A stretch of 12,556 nt of DNA. It comes from DASSBG01 sp965651365. GTDB taxonomy: Bacteria; Pseudomonadota; Gammaproteobacteria; Xanthomonadales; Rhodanobacteraceae. Both the position numbers and the translations under genes were made by a program. A model generated the notes under the pieces. It saw only the letters and a list, made by a program, of their open reading frames with translations, was not told the origin of the DNA and searched no databases. The stretch is from positions 1 to 12,556 of the forward strand of contig CBFGSA010000080.1 of NCBI GenBank assembly GCA_965651365.1. Direction: 5' to 3'. Below, one piece after another: positions 6,081 to 12,556 of this stretch. Numbering within the stretch: position 1 is the stretch's first letter; each line of letters opens with the position of its first letter.

Positions 6081-7868
6081 TTAGTCGAAGTTGCCATCCG
6101 GCATGGCCATCAGGCTGTCGGCGCCGGCGCGGATGGCCATCGCGTGGGCGCGGGTGCGCGGCAGGATACGGCTGAAGTAGAAGCGGGCGCAATCACGCTT
6201 GGTCTGTTTGCGCCTGTCATCGTCCCCGGCGTCGGCGGCAGCCACGCTGCGCGCCCAGCCCCAGGCCAGGGCGATGTAGCCGGAATAGAACAGGTAGTCC
6301 CAGGCCGCGGCAGCAAGCTCCTCAGGGTTGGCGGCAATTTTCTGCGCCAGCTCCTGGGTCAGCTCGCTCCACTCGTGCGTCACCGAAGCCAGCGGTGCGA
6401 CGAACTCGGCCAGCGCCTTGTCCTTGCTGTGCTGCTGACAGAAGTCGGAGATGCGCTGCAGAAAGAGTTTCAGACCCTCGCCCTTGAGCTGCAGCACCTT
6501 GCGCCCCAGAAGGTCCAGCGCCTGGATCTGGGTGGTGCCTTCGTAGATGGTGGTGATGCGTGCATCGCGGGCGAACTGTTCGACCTCGTTTTCGCCGATG
6601 TAGCCGTGGCCGCCGAATATCTGCACGGCATCGCAGGTGCACTCGACGGCGGCCTCGGTCAGCAGGCCCTTGACGATGGGAATCAGAAACGACAACTCGG
6701 CTTCGGCTGCGCTGCGTGCGTCGGCGTCATCGCTGCGGTGTTCGATGTCGATCAGGCTGGCGGCGTGCAGGGCCAGCACCCGACCGCCTTCGGCAAACGC
6801 CTTCTGCGTCAGCAGCATGCGCCGGATATCGCCGTGCACAATCAGCGGGTCAGCCGGCCGGTCGGGAAATTTCGCACCCGACACCGAGCGCATCTGCAGC
6901 CGCTCGCGGGCGTAGGCCAGGCTGGCCTGGTAGCCACGTTCGATCATGCCCAGGCCCTGGATACCGACCGCAAGCCGGGCCGAGTTCATCATCGTGAACA
7001 TGCCGGCCAGACCCTTGTTCGGCTGACCCACCAGCCAGCCTTCGGCCTGTTCGAAGTGCATGGCGCAGGTGGCCGAGCCCTTCAGGCCCATCTTGTGTTC
7101 GATCGCAGTGCAGGTAACGCCATTGCGTTCGCCCATCGTACCGTCGCGGGCAACCTTGAACCTGGGTACCACGAACAGTGAAATGCCCTTGCTGCCGGGT
7201 GGCGCATCGGGCAGGCGGGCCAGTACCAGGTGCACGATGTTTTCGGCCATGTCGTGCTCGCCGGCGGTGATGAATATCTTGTCGCCGCTGATGCGGTAGC
7301 TGCCGTCGTCGGCCGGCTCGGCGCGGGTCCGCAAAAGGCCCAGGTCGGTACCGCAGTGTGGCTCGGTCAGGCACATGGTGCCGGTCCAGCGGCCCTCGAC
7401 GATGGGTCTCAGGAAAGCCTCGCGCTGCCATTCCTCGCCGTGTTGGCGCAAGGCTTCGGTGGCTCCGTGCGAGAGCAGCGGATAGGTGCCCCAGGCCAGG
7501 TTGGCGGCGTCGACCATTTCCTTGACCGCGGCGCCGATCACTTCCGGTACGCCCTGGCCACCGAATTCTGTTGGCGCGTTGAGCCCGCTCCAGCCGCCAT
7601 TGACCCAGGCCTTGTAGGCTTCAACGAAGCCTGGCGGAGAGGTGACCGCTCCGCTGCCAGGATCAAAGTGACATTGCTCGTGGTCCCCGACCTTGTTCAG
7701 CGGTGCCAGCACCGTGTTGCTCAATCGTGCTGCTTCCTCCAGTACCGCATCGACCAGGTCGGGCGTGAACTCGGCGCAGCCGGGCAAGGTTTCGAACAGG
7801 GCGTCGGTGTCGAGCACCTGATGCAGAACAAAGCCGAAGTCGTCGATGGGGGCGTGGTATTCAGCCAT
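6081..7868 (-). CDS. Acyl-CoA dehydrogenase, DmdC-like long form
   Basis: This FAD enzyme would oxidise an acyl-CoA to the 2-enoyl-CoA and pass electrons to ETF. The 595-aa length with an extra C-terminal domain (about 465-590) fits the long class that includes FadE-type and 3-methylmercaptopropionyl-CoA dehydrogenase (DmdC) proteins. Visible are MCLTEPHCGTDLGLLRT (about 165-181) for FAD/substrate contacts, ISGDKIFITAGEHDM (about 193-207), NSARLAVGIQGLGMIERGYQ (about 295-314), and QIFGGHGYIGENEVEQFARD followed by IYEGTTQIQ, whose Glu443 is the likely catalytic base. Substrate cannot be told from sequence; DMSP breakdown should not be assumed because no other dmd genes are here. ATG 7868 has GAGG 5 nt upstream and lies 12 nt after the lipoprotein gene, so co-transcription is likely. 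Confidence 0.93.
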   Translation of the reverse strand: MAEYHAPIDDFGFVLHQVLDTDALFETLPGCAEFTPDLVDAVLEEAARLSNTVLAPLNKVGDHEQCHFDPGSGAVTSPPGFVEAYKAWVNGGWSGLNAPTEFGGQGVPEVIGAAVKEMVDAANLAWGTYPLLSHGATEALRQHGEEWQREAFLRPIVEGRWTGTMCLTEPHCGTDLGLLRTRAEPADDGSYRISGDKIFITAGEHDMAENIVHLVLARLPDAPPGSKGISLFVVPRFKVARDGTMGERNGVTCTAIEHKMGLKGSATCAMHFEQAEGWLVGQPNKGLAGMFTMMNSARLAVGIQGLGMIERGYQASLAYARERLQMRSVSGAKFPDRPADPLIVHGDIRRMLLTQKAFAEGGRVLALHAASLIDIEHRSDDADARSAAEAELSFLIPIVKGLLTEAAVECTCDAVQIFGGHGYIGENEVEQFARDARITTIYEGTTQIQALDLLGRKVLQLKGEGLKLFLQRISDFCQQHSKDKALAEFVAPLASVTHEWSELTQELAQKIAANPEELAAAAWDYLFYSGYIALAWGWARSVAAADAGDDDRRKQTKRDCARFYFSRILPRTRAHAMAIRAGADSLMAMPDGNFD

Positions 7869-7880
7869 GGAAGCCTCGTG

Positions 7881-8342
7881 TCAGCGGTACATGTTGGCGA
7901 TGCCCGGCACGGGCGACAGCCAGCCGGAATGGTCGACGTCAAAGTCGCTCGGGTCCTTGCCTTCATCGCTGATCGTGACCGAGCCGGTGATGCTGTAGCG
8001 AAGCTGCGGCTGTCCGCTGGCCAACTTGTCGCGCGCGGACTGGCTGGGCGTGAATTGCACTTCGGTAACATCCGAGCTGCGTTCCGCCACATCCAGTGCA
8101 ATCGCCTGGTCGAGCTCGCCAGCCTCGACATCAGCCAGCTTCAGGGTGAGCCGGATGTGGTCAAAGCGCACGTTGGCATCGTAGCTCTGGTTATGCAAAC
8201 GCACGGTGACAGTCCATGCCGCATCCGGCGGTGTGCTGAGTTGCTGGATGGTGACGGCCGGCGGAAACACGTGCCGGACCTGGCCCCCGCACGCGGCCAG
8301 CAAAAGCAAGGTCAGACAGGCAAGCAGGCGTATGCACTTCAT
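7881..8342 (-). CDS. Small lipoprotein, LEA type 2 (WHy)-like
   Basis: The 153-aa product has a lipoprotein signal: MKCIRLL, a Leu-rich core and lipobox L15-A16-A17-C18. Gly at +2 predicts sorting to the outer membrane. The mature part has one compact beta-rich domain: a WTVTVRLHNQSYDANVRFDHIRLTLKLADVEAG segment (about 43-74), then an alternating strand region ending RYSITGSVTI (115-124). This resembles LEA type 2/WHy domains by eye, a weak match. The C-terminus, HSGWLSPVPGIANMYR, is distinctive and may be diagnostic of a family. ATG 8342 has GGAG 8 nt upstream and starts exactly at the signal peptide, so it is preferred to the start at 8375. It lies 12 bp before the acyl-CoA dehydrogenase gene, probably the first gene of that transcript. 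Confidence 0.85.
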   Translation of the reverse strand: MKCIRLLACLTLLLLAACGGQVRHVFPPAVTIQQLSTPPDAAWTVTVRLHNQSYDANVRFDHIRLTLKLADVEAGELDQAIALDVAERSSDVTEVQFTPSQSARDKLASGQPQLRYSITGSVTISDEGKDPSDFDVDHSGWLSPVPGIANMYR

Positions 8343-8517
8343 TTCGAATTCTCCGGCAAGCAGGTTTCCGTCCACCAGATTAGCGCGATGATGGTCCGGT
8401 GTCGCGGGTCACGCCAGGCAGGGATCGCAAGTCATTGCCTGCGTGCCGGAACATCACACGCTTGCATTGCGCGCCCGAGCAGGCATGATGCCACCCTTTC
8501 CACGCAAAGAATGCATC

Positions 8518-8985
8518 ATGCCCAGACGTTTTGTTGCCCGCCGCTCGCCCATCCACGGCAACGGCGTGTTCGCCCTGAAGAAAATCGGCAAGGGCGAGAC
8601 CATCCTGGAATACACCGGCCGCATCCTGACCCATGTGCAGGCCGACCGCATCTATGGCGATGCACCCGACAATGGCCACACCTTCCTGTTCACACTCAAC
8701 GAGCATTACATCATTGATGCCAATGTCGGGGGCAGCACCGCGCGCTGGATCAACCACAGTTGCGATCCCAACTGCGAAGCCGTGATCCACGAGGACGCCG
8801 ATGAGGATCCGCGCGAGGACAAGGTGATGATCGAGGCCATCCGCGACATCAAACCGGGCGAGGAGCTGACCTACAACTACGGCATCACCCTCGACGAGCC
8901 ACACACGGCGGCAAAGAAGAAGATCTGGGCCTGCCGTTGCGGCGCACCCAACTGCACCGGCACCCTGCTGCAGCCCAAGCGCTGA
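8518..8985 (+). CDS. SET-domain protein-lysine N-methyltransferase with post-SET zinc motif
   Basis: The 155-aa protein is essentially a bare SET domain, which would transfer methyl from S-adenosylmethionine to a protein lysine. Motifs in order: SPIHGNGVFA (10-19), GETILEYTG (26-34), RWINHSCDPNCE (76-87, the NHSCxPN SAM-binding knot), GEELTYNYG (114-122) with Tyr119 and Tyr121 near the lysine channel, and a post-SET CRCGAPNCTG (139-148). Cys139, Cys141 and Cys146 with Cys82 form the expected zinc site. This is the eukaryotic-type architecture, found also in some bacteria; the target is unknown. ATG 8518 is chosen because the SET fold begins immediately; ATG 8485 in frame would add 11 residues. 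The ribosome site is poor. Divergent from the lipoprotein gene across 175 bp, in which no convincing promoter was seen. Confidence 0.93.
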   Translation: MPRRFVARRSPIHGNGVFALKKIGKGETILEYTGRILTHVQADRIYGDAPDNGHTFLFTLNEHYIIDANVGGSTARWINHSCDPNCEAVIHEDADEDPREDKVMIEAIRDIKPGEELTYNYGITLDEPHTAAKKKIWACRCGAPNCTGTLLQPKR

Positions 8986-9025
8986 ACTGCCGGGGCTTGG
9001 CAGTTGATTCCGGTGTCTCGACCGG
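8985..9025 (+). other. Two adjacent hairpins between the SET gene and rfbD
   Basis: AACTGCC (8985-8991) pairs perfectly with GGCAGTT (8999-9005). CCGGT (9010-9014) pairs with ACCGG (9021-9025). The first begins on the last base of the SET stop codon. With no T-run after either, intrinsic termination is doubtful. They may mark the border between two transcripts or stabilise the upstream mRNA. Confidence 0.35.
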
Positions 9026-9042
9026 CACGCTATCATGGGCGG

Positions 9043-9993
9043 ATGAAACGCATTCTTCTTCTGGGCGCCAACGGCCAGGTCGGCTTCGAGTTGGCCCGGG
9101 TGCTGCCGCCGCTGGGCGATCTGGTGTGCGCCACGCGCGATGGGCGCCGAACAAGTTGTGCCTGCGAGGCGGTGGATCTGGGCGACGCGGCCGCGCTCAA
9201 GCGGGTGCTGGACACCACCCAGCCGGATCTGGTGGTCAACGCGGCCGCCTACACGGCCGTGGACCGCGCCGAGGACGAGCCGCAACTGGCCACGCGCATC
9301 AATGCCGAGGCCGTCGGCGAAATCGGCGCCTGGGCCGCGCAGCGCGATGCAGCGGTGGTGCACTACTCGACCGACTACATCTTTGCTGGCGACGGCAACC
9401 AGCCGTGGCGCGAAGACGATGCCACCGATCCGCTTGGCGCCTACGGTCGCAGCAAGCTCGCCGGCGAGCAGGCGCTGCTGGATTCGGGCTGTCGCCACCT
9501 GGTCTTCCGTACCGCCTGGGTGTACGCCGCGCGCGGCCATAATTTCCTGTTGACCATGCTGCGCCTGGCACGCCAGCGCGATGTACTCAAGGTAGTGTCC
9601 GACCAGATTGGCTGCCCGACGCCCGCGGCGCTGATCGCTGCAGCTACCGCTGCGGTGTTGGCGCGCTGGCTTGATCTGCCCGGCGACGCGCAGCAGTCGC
9701 GTGCCGGTACCTATCATCTGGCCTGTGCGGGTCATTGCAGCTGGCATGAATTTGCCAGCGCCATCATCGAGCGGGCGCACGCCGCCGGCTTGCTGCCGCG
9801 TGCGGTGCCGATCGAGTCGATTGCCGGCGCCGATTTCCCCACCCGCGCGGCGCGGCCGTCGTGGTCGGTGCTGGATACCAGTCGGCTGCGTGAAACCTTC
9901 GGCGTGGCACTGCCGCCGTGGTCCCGGGGGCTTGATCTGGTGCTGACGGATCTCGCCGCTGTCGCCAGCAAGGAGCCTGCAAGTCAATGCTGA
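9043..9993 (+). CDS. rfbD: dTDP-4-dehydrorhamnose reductase RfbD/RmlD
   Basis: This catalyses the NAD(P)H-dependent last step of dTDP-L-rhamnose synthesis, supplying rhamnose for O-antigen or exopolysaccharide. The 316-aa product is an extended short-chain dehydrogenase: Rossmann motif GANGQVG (8-14), NAAAYTAVDRAEDEP (66-80), active-site STDYIFAG (109-116), and catalytic Tyr134/Lys138 in YGRSK. The dTDP-sugar-binding region RTAWVYAARGHNFLLTMLRLA (156-176) follows, then SDQIGCPT (186-193). ATG 9043 starts the Rossmann strand; the frame opens at 9004 but those residues are not family-like. There is no clear ribosome site; TATCAT at 9031-9036 is -10-like, so a very short or absent leader is possible. 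The end overlaps xanB by 7 bp. rfbA, rfbB and rfbC are not in the window. Confidence 0.95.
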   Translation: MKRILLLGANGQVGFELARVLPPLGDLVCATRDGRRTSCACEAVDLGDAAALKRVLDTTQPDLVVNAAAYTAVDRAEDEPQLATRINAEAVGEIGAWAAQRDAAVVHYSTDYIFAGDGNQPWREDDATDPLGAYGRSKLAGEQALLDSGCRHLVFRTAWVYAARGHNFLLTMLRLARQRDVLKVVSDQIGCPTPAALIAAATAAVLARWLDLPGDAQQSRAGTYHLACAGHCSWHEFASAIIERAHAAGLLPRAVPIESIAGADFPTRAARPSWSVLDTSRLRETFGVALPPWSRGLDLVLTDLAAVASKEPASQC

Positions 9994-11459
9994 TTCCCGT
10001 GATTCTTTCCGGTGGTGCCGGCACCCGGCTGTGGCCGGTGTCGCGCAAGGCCTGGCCCAAGCCCTTCATGACCATGGCCGACGGCCAGTCGCTGCTGTAC
10101 AAGACCCTGGATCGGGCGCTGGGTCTGGTCGGTGTCGAGGCAGTGCTGACCGTGACCTCGCGCGAGCACTTTTTCCTGAGTCGCGACGAGTACCTCAAGC
10201 ATCCCCAGGCGAGCGCGGTTGAATTGCCGTTCCTGCTCGAACCGCTGGGGCGCAACACGGCACCGGCCGTGCTGCTGGCCGCACTCGAAGCCCAGGCGCG
10301 CTTCGGCGACGACGCTACCCTGGTGGTGTTGCCCTCCGATCACCTGATCGCTGATCGGGCGGCCTTTGCCAACGATGTGGCACGGGCCGAAAAACTGGCC
10401 GCCCAGGGCCGGCTGGTGACCTTCGGTATCGTGCCCGATCGCGCCGAGACCGGCTTTGGCTACATCCGCAAGGGCGAGCCCCTGGATGCCGGCGGCTTTG
10501 AAGTCGAGGCCTTCGTCGAGAAGCCCGACCTGGACACGGCGCAGAAGTATCTGGCGAGCGGCGACTATCTGTGGAACTCGGGCATGGTCTGCTTCCGTGC
10601 CGATGTGCTGCTGGCGGCTGCCGCGGCGCATTGCCCCGAGGTGCTGGAGGCGGCCCGCGCCTGCCACGACAGTGCCCGCCACAGCATGGGCGCGCTGGAG
10701 TTCGAGGCCGACACCTTCGCCGCCCAGCCCGACATCTCGCTCGATTACGCGGTGATGGAGCGGGCCGACAATGTGGCCGTGGTACCGGCGGCCTTCGACT
10801 GGAACGACATCGGTTCGTGGAAGGCGCTCAGCGAGATCGATGCCGGCCCGAGCACCGATCAGGCAGGCAACCGCATCGAGGGTCAGGCCGTGGTGGTGGA
10901 CAGCCGCAACTGCTACGTCAAGGGCAGCGCGCAGCGCATGGTGGCGGCGGTCGGCCTCGACAATGTGGTGATCGTCGATGCCGGCGACGCGGTGCTGGTC
11001 AGCGACCGCGAACACGCGCAGCAGGTCAAGCAGGTGGTCGAGCAACTGCGCCGCGACGAACACCCGTCGGCCAGCGTGCACAGCACGGCACACCGGCCCT
11101 GGGGCAGCTACACCGTGCTTGAGGATGCCGACGACTGCAAGGTCAAGCGGCTCACCGTCAAGCCCGGCGGCATCCTGTCCCTGCAACGCCACCAGCGCCG
11201 CAGCGAACACTGGACCGTGGTCGACGGCGCCGCCAGCGTGCGCATCGGCGACCAGGAATACACGCTCGAGCGCAACCAGTCCTGCTACATCCCCATGAAT
11301 ACCCTGCACCGGCTGGAAAACCGCACCGACACCGACATCCACCTGATCGAAGTGCAATGCGGCGACTACTTCGGCGAAGACGACATCGAGCGCCTCGAAG
11401 ACGTCTACGGTCGCGCGGCTGAAGTTGCAAACGATGCCGGACAAGCCGCCGACACCTGA
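9987..11459 (+). CDS. xanB: Bifunctional mannose-1-phosphate guanylyltransferase / mannose-6-phosphate isomerase (XanB/ManC/AlgA type)
   Basis: The enzyme makes mannose-6-phosphate from fructose-6-phosphate and GDP-mannose from mannose-1-phosphate and GTP, feeding polysaccharide synthesis. The 490-aa product has an N-terminal nucleotidyltransferase domain with LSGGAGTRLWPVSR (7-20), the WPKPF lysine (Lys25), LPSDHLI (115-121), ETGFGYI (154-160) and FVEKPD (176-181). The C-terminal type II isomerase cupin (about 360-480) contains RPWGSY (370-375), GGILSLQRHQRRSEHW (394-409) and the later His441. Metal-ligand candidates Gln400, His402 and Glu407 are kept although neighbouring residues differ from the common QMHHHRAEHW. 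Start ATG 9987 overlaps the rfbD stop by 7 bp, with AAGGAG at 9970-9975. rmlD next to xanB is also the order in Xanthomonas. Confidence 0.95.
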   Translation: MLIPVILSGGAGTRLWPVSRKAWPKPFMTMADGQSLLYKTLDRALGLVGVEAVLTVTSREHFFLSRDEYLKHPQASAVELPFLLEPLGRNTAPAVLLAALEAQARFGDDATLVVLPSDHLIADRAAFANDVARAEKLAAQGRLVTFGIVPDRAETGFGYIRKGEPLDAGGFEVEAFVEKPDLDTAQKYLASGDYLWNSGMVCFRADVLLAAAAAHCPEVLEAARACHDSARHSMGALEFEADTFAAQPDISLDYAVMERADNVAVVPAAFDWNDIGSWKALSEIDAGPSTDQAGNRIEGQAVVVDSRNCYVKGSAQRMVAAVGLDNVVIVDAGDAVLVSDREHAQQVKQVVEQLRRDEHPSASVHSTAHRPWGSYTVLEDADDCKVKRLTVKPGGILSLQRHQRRSEHWTVVDGAASVRIGDQEYTLERNQSCYIPMNTLHRLENRTDTDIHLIEVQCGDYFGEDDIERLEDVYGRAAEVANDAGQAADT

Positions 11460-11473
11460 CTCGCCGCATCGCT

Positions 11474-11646
11474 GTCATCCTGGGGCCGAGCGCAGCGAGG
11501 AACCCGGGATCCATTTTGATCTTTTTTACAAATGAAAGTGTTCTGCAAGAATGAGAATCATGAAAATGGATCCCGGGTTTCCTCGCTCCTCAAAGCGCGC
11601 CCATCCATGGGCGCTCCCCGCGTCGCCTGCGGCGGCCCAGGATGAC
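11474..11646. repeat. MITE-like inverted-repeat element, 173 bp
   Basis: The ends are GTCATCCTGGGGCC (11474-11487) and its near-perfect inverse GGCCCAGGATGAC (11634-11646), one base shorter. Inner arms 11495-11517 and 11563-11586 are inverted copies of about 23 bp (GCGAGGAA, CCCGGGATCC, ATTTT), differing by one inserted T. The 45-nt loop is AT-rich, unlike its surroundings. The right arm carries extra sequence with its own perfect 8-bp palindrome, GCGCCCAT/ATGGGCGC (11597-11614). No ORF encodes a transposase. It fills most of the 255-bp gap between xanB and prmC. It looks like a non-autonomous dispersed element; folding with the T6 run at 11522-11527 may help end the xanB transcript. Confidence 0.8.
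11550..11561 (+). promoter_or_regulatory. Fur-box-like sequence in the loop of the inverted-repeat element
   Basis: AATGAGAATCAT matches the AATGATAATCAT core of gammaproteobacterial Fur boxes at 11 of 12 positions. A TTTACA hexamer (11525-11530) followed after 16 nt by AAGAAT (11547-11552) could be a weak promoter overlapped by it, directed toward prmC. The outer thirds of a full 19-bp Fur box are poorly matched, so chance in an AT-rich loop is possible. Confidence 0.25.
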
Positions 11647-11714
11647 GAGGCAATTGCCATTCCTGTGCAGCGATGTTGCAGACTCGATACGAGAGCGAAT
11701 TCGACAAGCCAGCC

Positions 11715-12551
11715 ATGCCCGAATCCAAACGTGACATCACCACCAGTCTGGCCGCGGCACGCAACCGGCTCGGTGACCGCTTCGAAGCCGAGCTGCTGCT
11801 GTGCCACGTGCTCGGCCGCGACCGCGCCTGGCTGATGGCTCATGCCACCGATGCACTCGATCCTGACCACGCCGCCCGTTTCGATGCACTGGTCCAGCGC
11901 CGCCGCAGCGGCGAGCCGGTGGCCTACATCACCGGCATCCGCGGCTTCTGGAAAATGGATCTCGAAGTCACGCCCGCAGTGCTGATTCCGCGCCCGGAAA
12001 CCGAGCTGCTGGTGGAGCTGGCACTGGAACGGCTGCCCGTTGGCCGACCCTGCAGCGTGGCCGACCTGGGCACCGGCAGCGGCGCCGTGGCGCTGGCCAT
12101 CGCCAGCGAACGGCCGCGTGCCGAAGTACTCGCCACTGACGCCAGCGAAGCGGCGCTGGTCGTCGCGCGTGCCAATGCCGATCGTCTGGGTCTGATCAAT
12201 GTGGACTTTGCACACGGCGACTGGTGGCAAGCGCTGGCGGGCCGGAAATTCGATGTGATCGTCAGCAACCCACCCTATGTTGCCGTCGGAGACCATCACC
12301 TCGGACAAGGCGACCTGCGCCATGAACCGGCCATGGCCCTGGCCTCCGGCAGCGACGGCCTCGATGCCATTGGCACCATCATCACCGGTGCGCGCGCACA
12401 TCTTCACGATCATGGCTGGCTCCTGCTCGAGCACGGCTGGAACCAGGCCAGCGCCGTCCGCACTCTGCTGCAGGATGCCGGTTTCGAGGCGGTATCAAGC
12501 GCACGCGACCTGCAGCAACACGAACGCGTCAGCGGCGGTCGTAGCCGCTAA
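11715..12551 (+). CDS. prmC: Peptide chain release factor glutamine methyltransferase PrmC (HemK)
   Basis: PrmC methylates the GGQ glutamine of release factors RF1 and RF2 using S-adenosylmethionine, which improves termination. The 278-aa product matches E. coli PrmC (277 aa) along its length. An N-terminal helical domain (about 1-75) ends GEPVAYITGIRGFWKMDLEV. IPRPETE (91-97), SAM motif DLGTGSG (117-123) and the catalytic NPPY (185-188), which binds the substrate glutamine, follow. HLGQGDLRHEPAMAL and LLLEHGW complete the core. ATG 11715 gives the family length; ATG 11673 would add 14 residues (MLQTRYESEFDKPA) unlike the family, and neither has a good ribosome site. It is not next to prfA here; upstream is the inverted-repeat element. 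The stop lies 5 bp before the window end. Confidence 0.95.
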   Translation: MPESKRDITTSLAAARNRLGDRFEAELLLCHVLGRDRAWLMAHATDALDPDHAARFDALVQRRRSGEPVAYITGIRGFWKMDLEVTPAVLIPRPETELLVELALERLPVGRPCSVADLGTGSGAVALAIASERPRAEVLATDASEAALVVARANADRLGLINVDFAHGDWWQALAGRKFDVIVSNPPYVAVGDHHLGQGDLRHEPAMALASGSDGLDAIGTIITGARAHLHDHGWLLLEHGWNQASAVRTLLQDAGFEAVSSARDLQQHERVSGGRSR

Positions 12552-12556
12552 TCCGA

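Noticed and set aside
7230..8717. 495-codon plus-strand open frame across the acyl-CoA dehydrogenase, lipoprotein and SET region
   Set aside because: It covers parts of three supported genes in other frames and has no domain signature; it stays open only because of high GC.
8380..9987. 535-codon minus-strand open frame opposite the SET gene and rfbD
   Set aside because: It spans two well-supported genes and their gap, has no recognisable motifs, and its composition is typical of an antisense GC-rich frame.
9984..11444. 486-codon minus-strand open frame opposite xanB
   Set aside because: It mirrors xanB almost exactly, and the real gene is certain from nucleotidyltransferase and cupin motifs.
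11588..11646. Possible CRISPR-like or tandem repeat in the xanB-prmC gap
   Set aside because: The repeats are inverted, not direct, and there is no spacer regularity; a MITE-like element explains them better.

Overview
This window looks like a chromosomal stretch of a high-GC gammaproteobacterium. Protein resemblances and the rfbD-xanB adjacency (known from Xanthomonas) suggest the Xanthomonadales/Lysobacterales or a close relative. This placement is inferred from recognisable motifs, not from a database search. All eleven genes appear intact and most are housekeeping or envelope genes. I see no phage, transposase, CRISPR, tRNA or rRNA gene.

Layout. (1) Positions 134-3108 (+): lipB (lipoyl synthesis) runs by an ATGA overlap into prc, a periplasmic tail-specific protease. 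(2) Positions 3124-4617 (-): putP, a sodium/proline symporter, converges on prc with only 15 bp between the stops. (3) Positions 4766-5410 (+): an uncharacterised polytopic membrane protein rich in conserved-looking His residues and an SPCE motif. It sits behind a perfect 13-bp palindrome that overlaps a -10-like hexamer and resembles a Zur/Fur-family operator. Its 3' end overlaps a convergent GNAT acetyltransferase (5388-5879, -). (4) Positions 5933-6028: an inverted array of 7-bp units. (5) Positions 6081-8342 (-): a probable two-gene unit of a small lipoprotein (LEA type 2-like) followed by a 595-aa acyl-CoA dehydrogenase. (6) Positions 8518-11459 (+): a compact SET-domain protein methyltransferase, then rfbD (dTDP-rhamnose synthesis) overlapping xanB/manC (GDP-mannose synthesis). 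(7) Positions 11474-11646: a MITE-like inverted-repeat element whose loop holds a Fur-box-like sequence. (8) Positions 11715-12551 (+): prmC, the release-factor glutamine methyltransferase.

How the genes fit together. rfbD and xanB supply activated sugars for surface polysaccharide. Prc and the lipoprotein act in the envelope. lipB supplies lipoyl groups for central metabolism, and the acyl-CoA dehydrogenase acts in acyl-CoA oxidation. The window carries two protein methyltransferases, PrmC and the SET protein. I did not find a clearly new multi-gene system. The best leads are the palindrome/membrane-protein pair, the heptamer array, the large inverted-repeat element and the eukaryotic-type SET protein.
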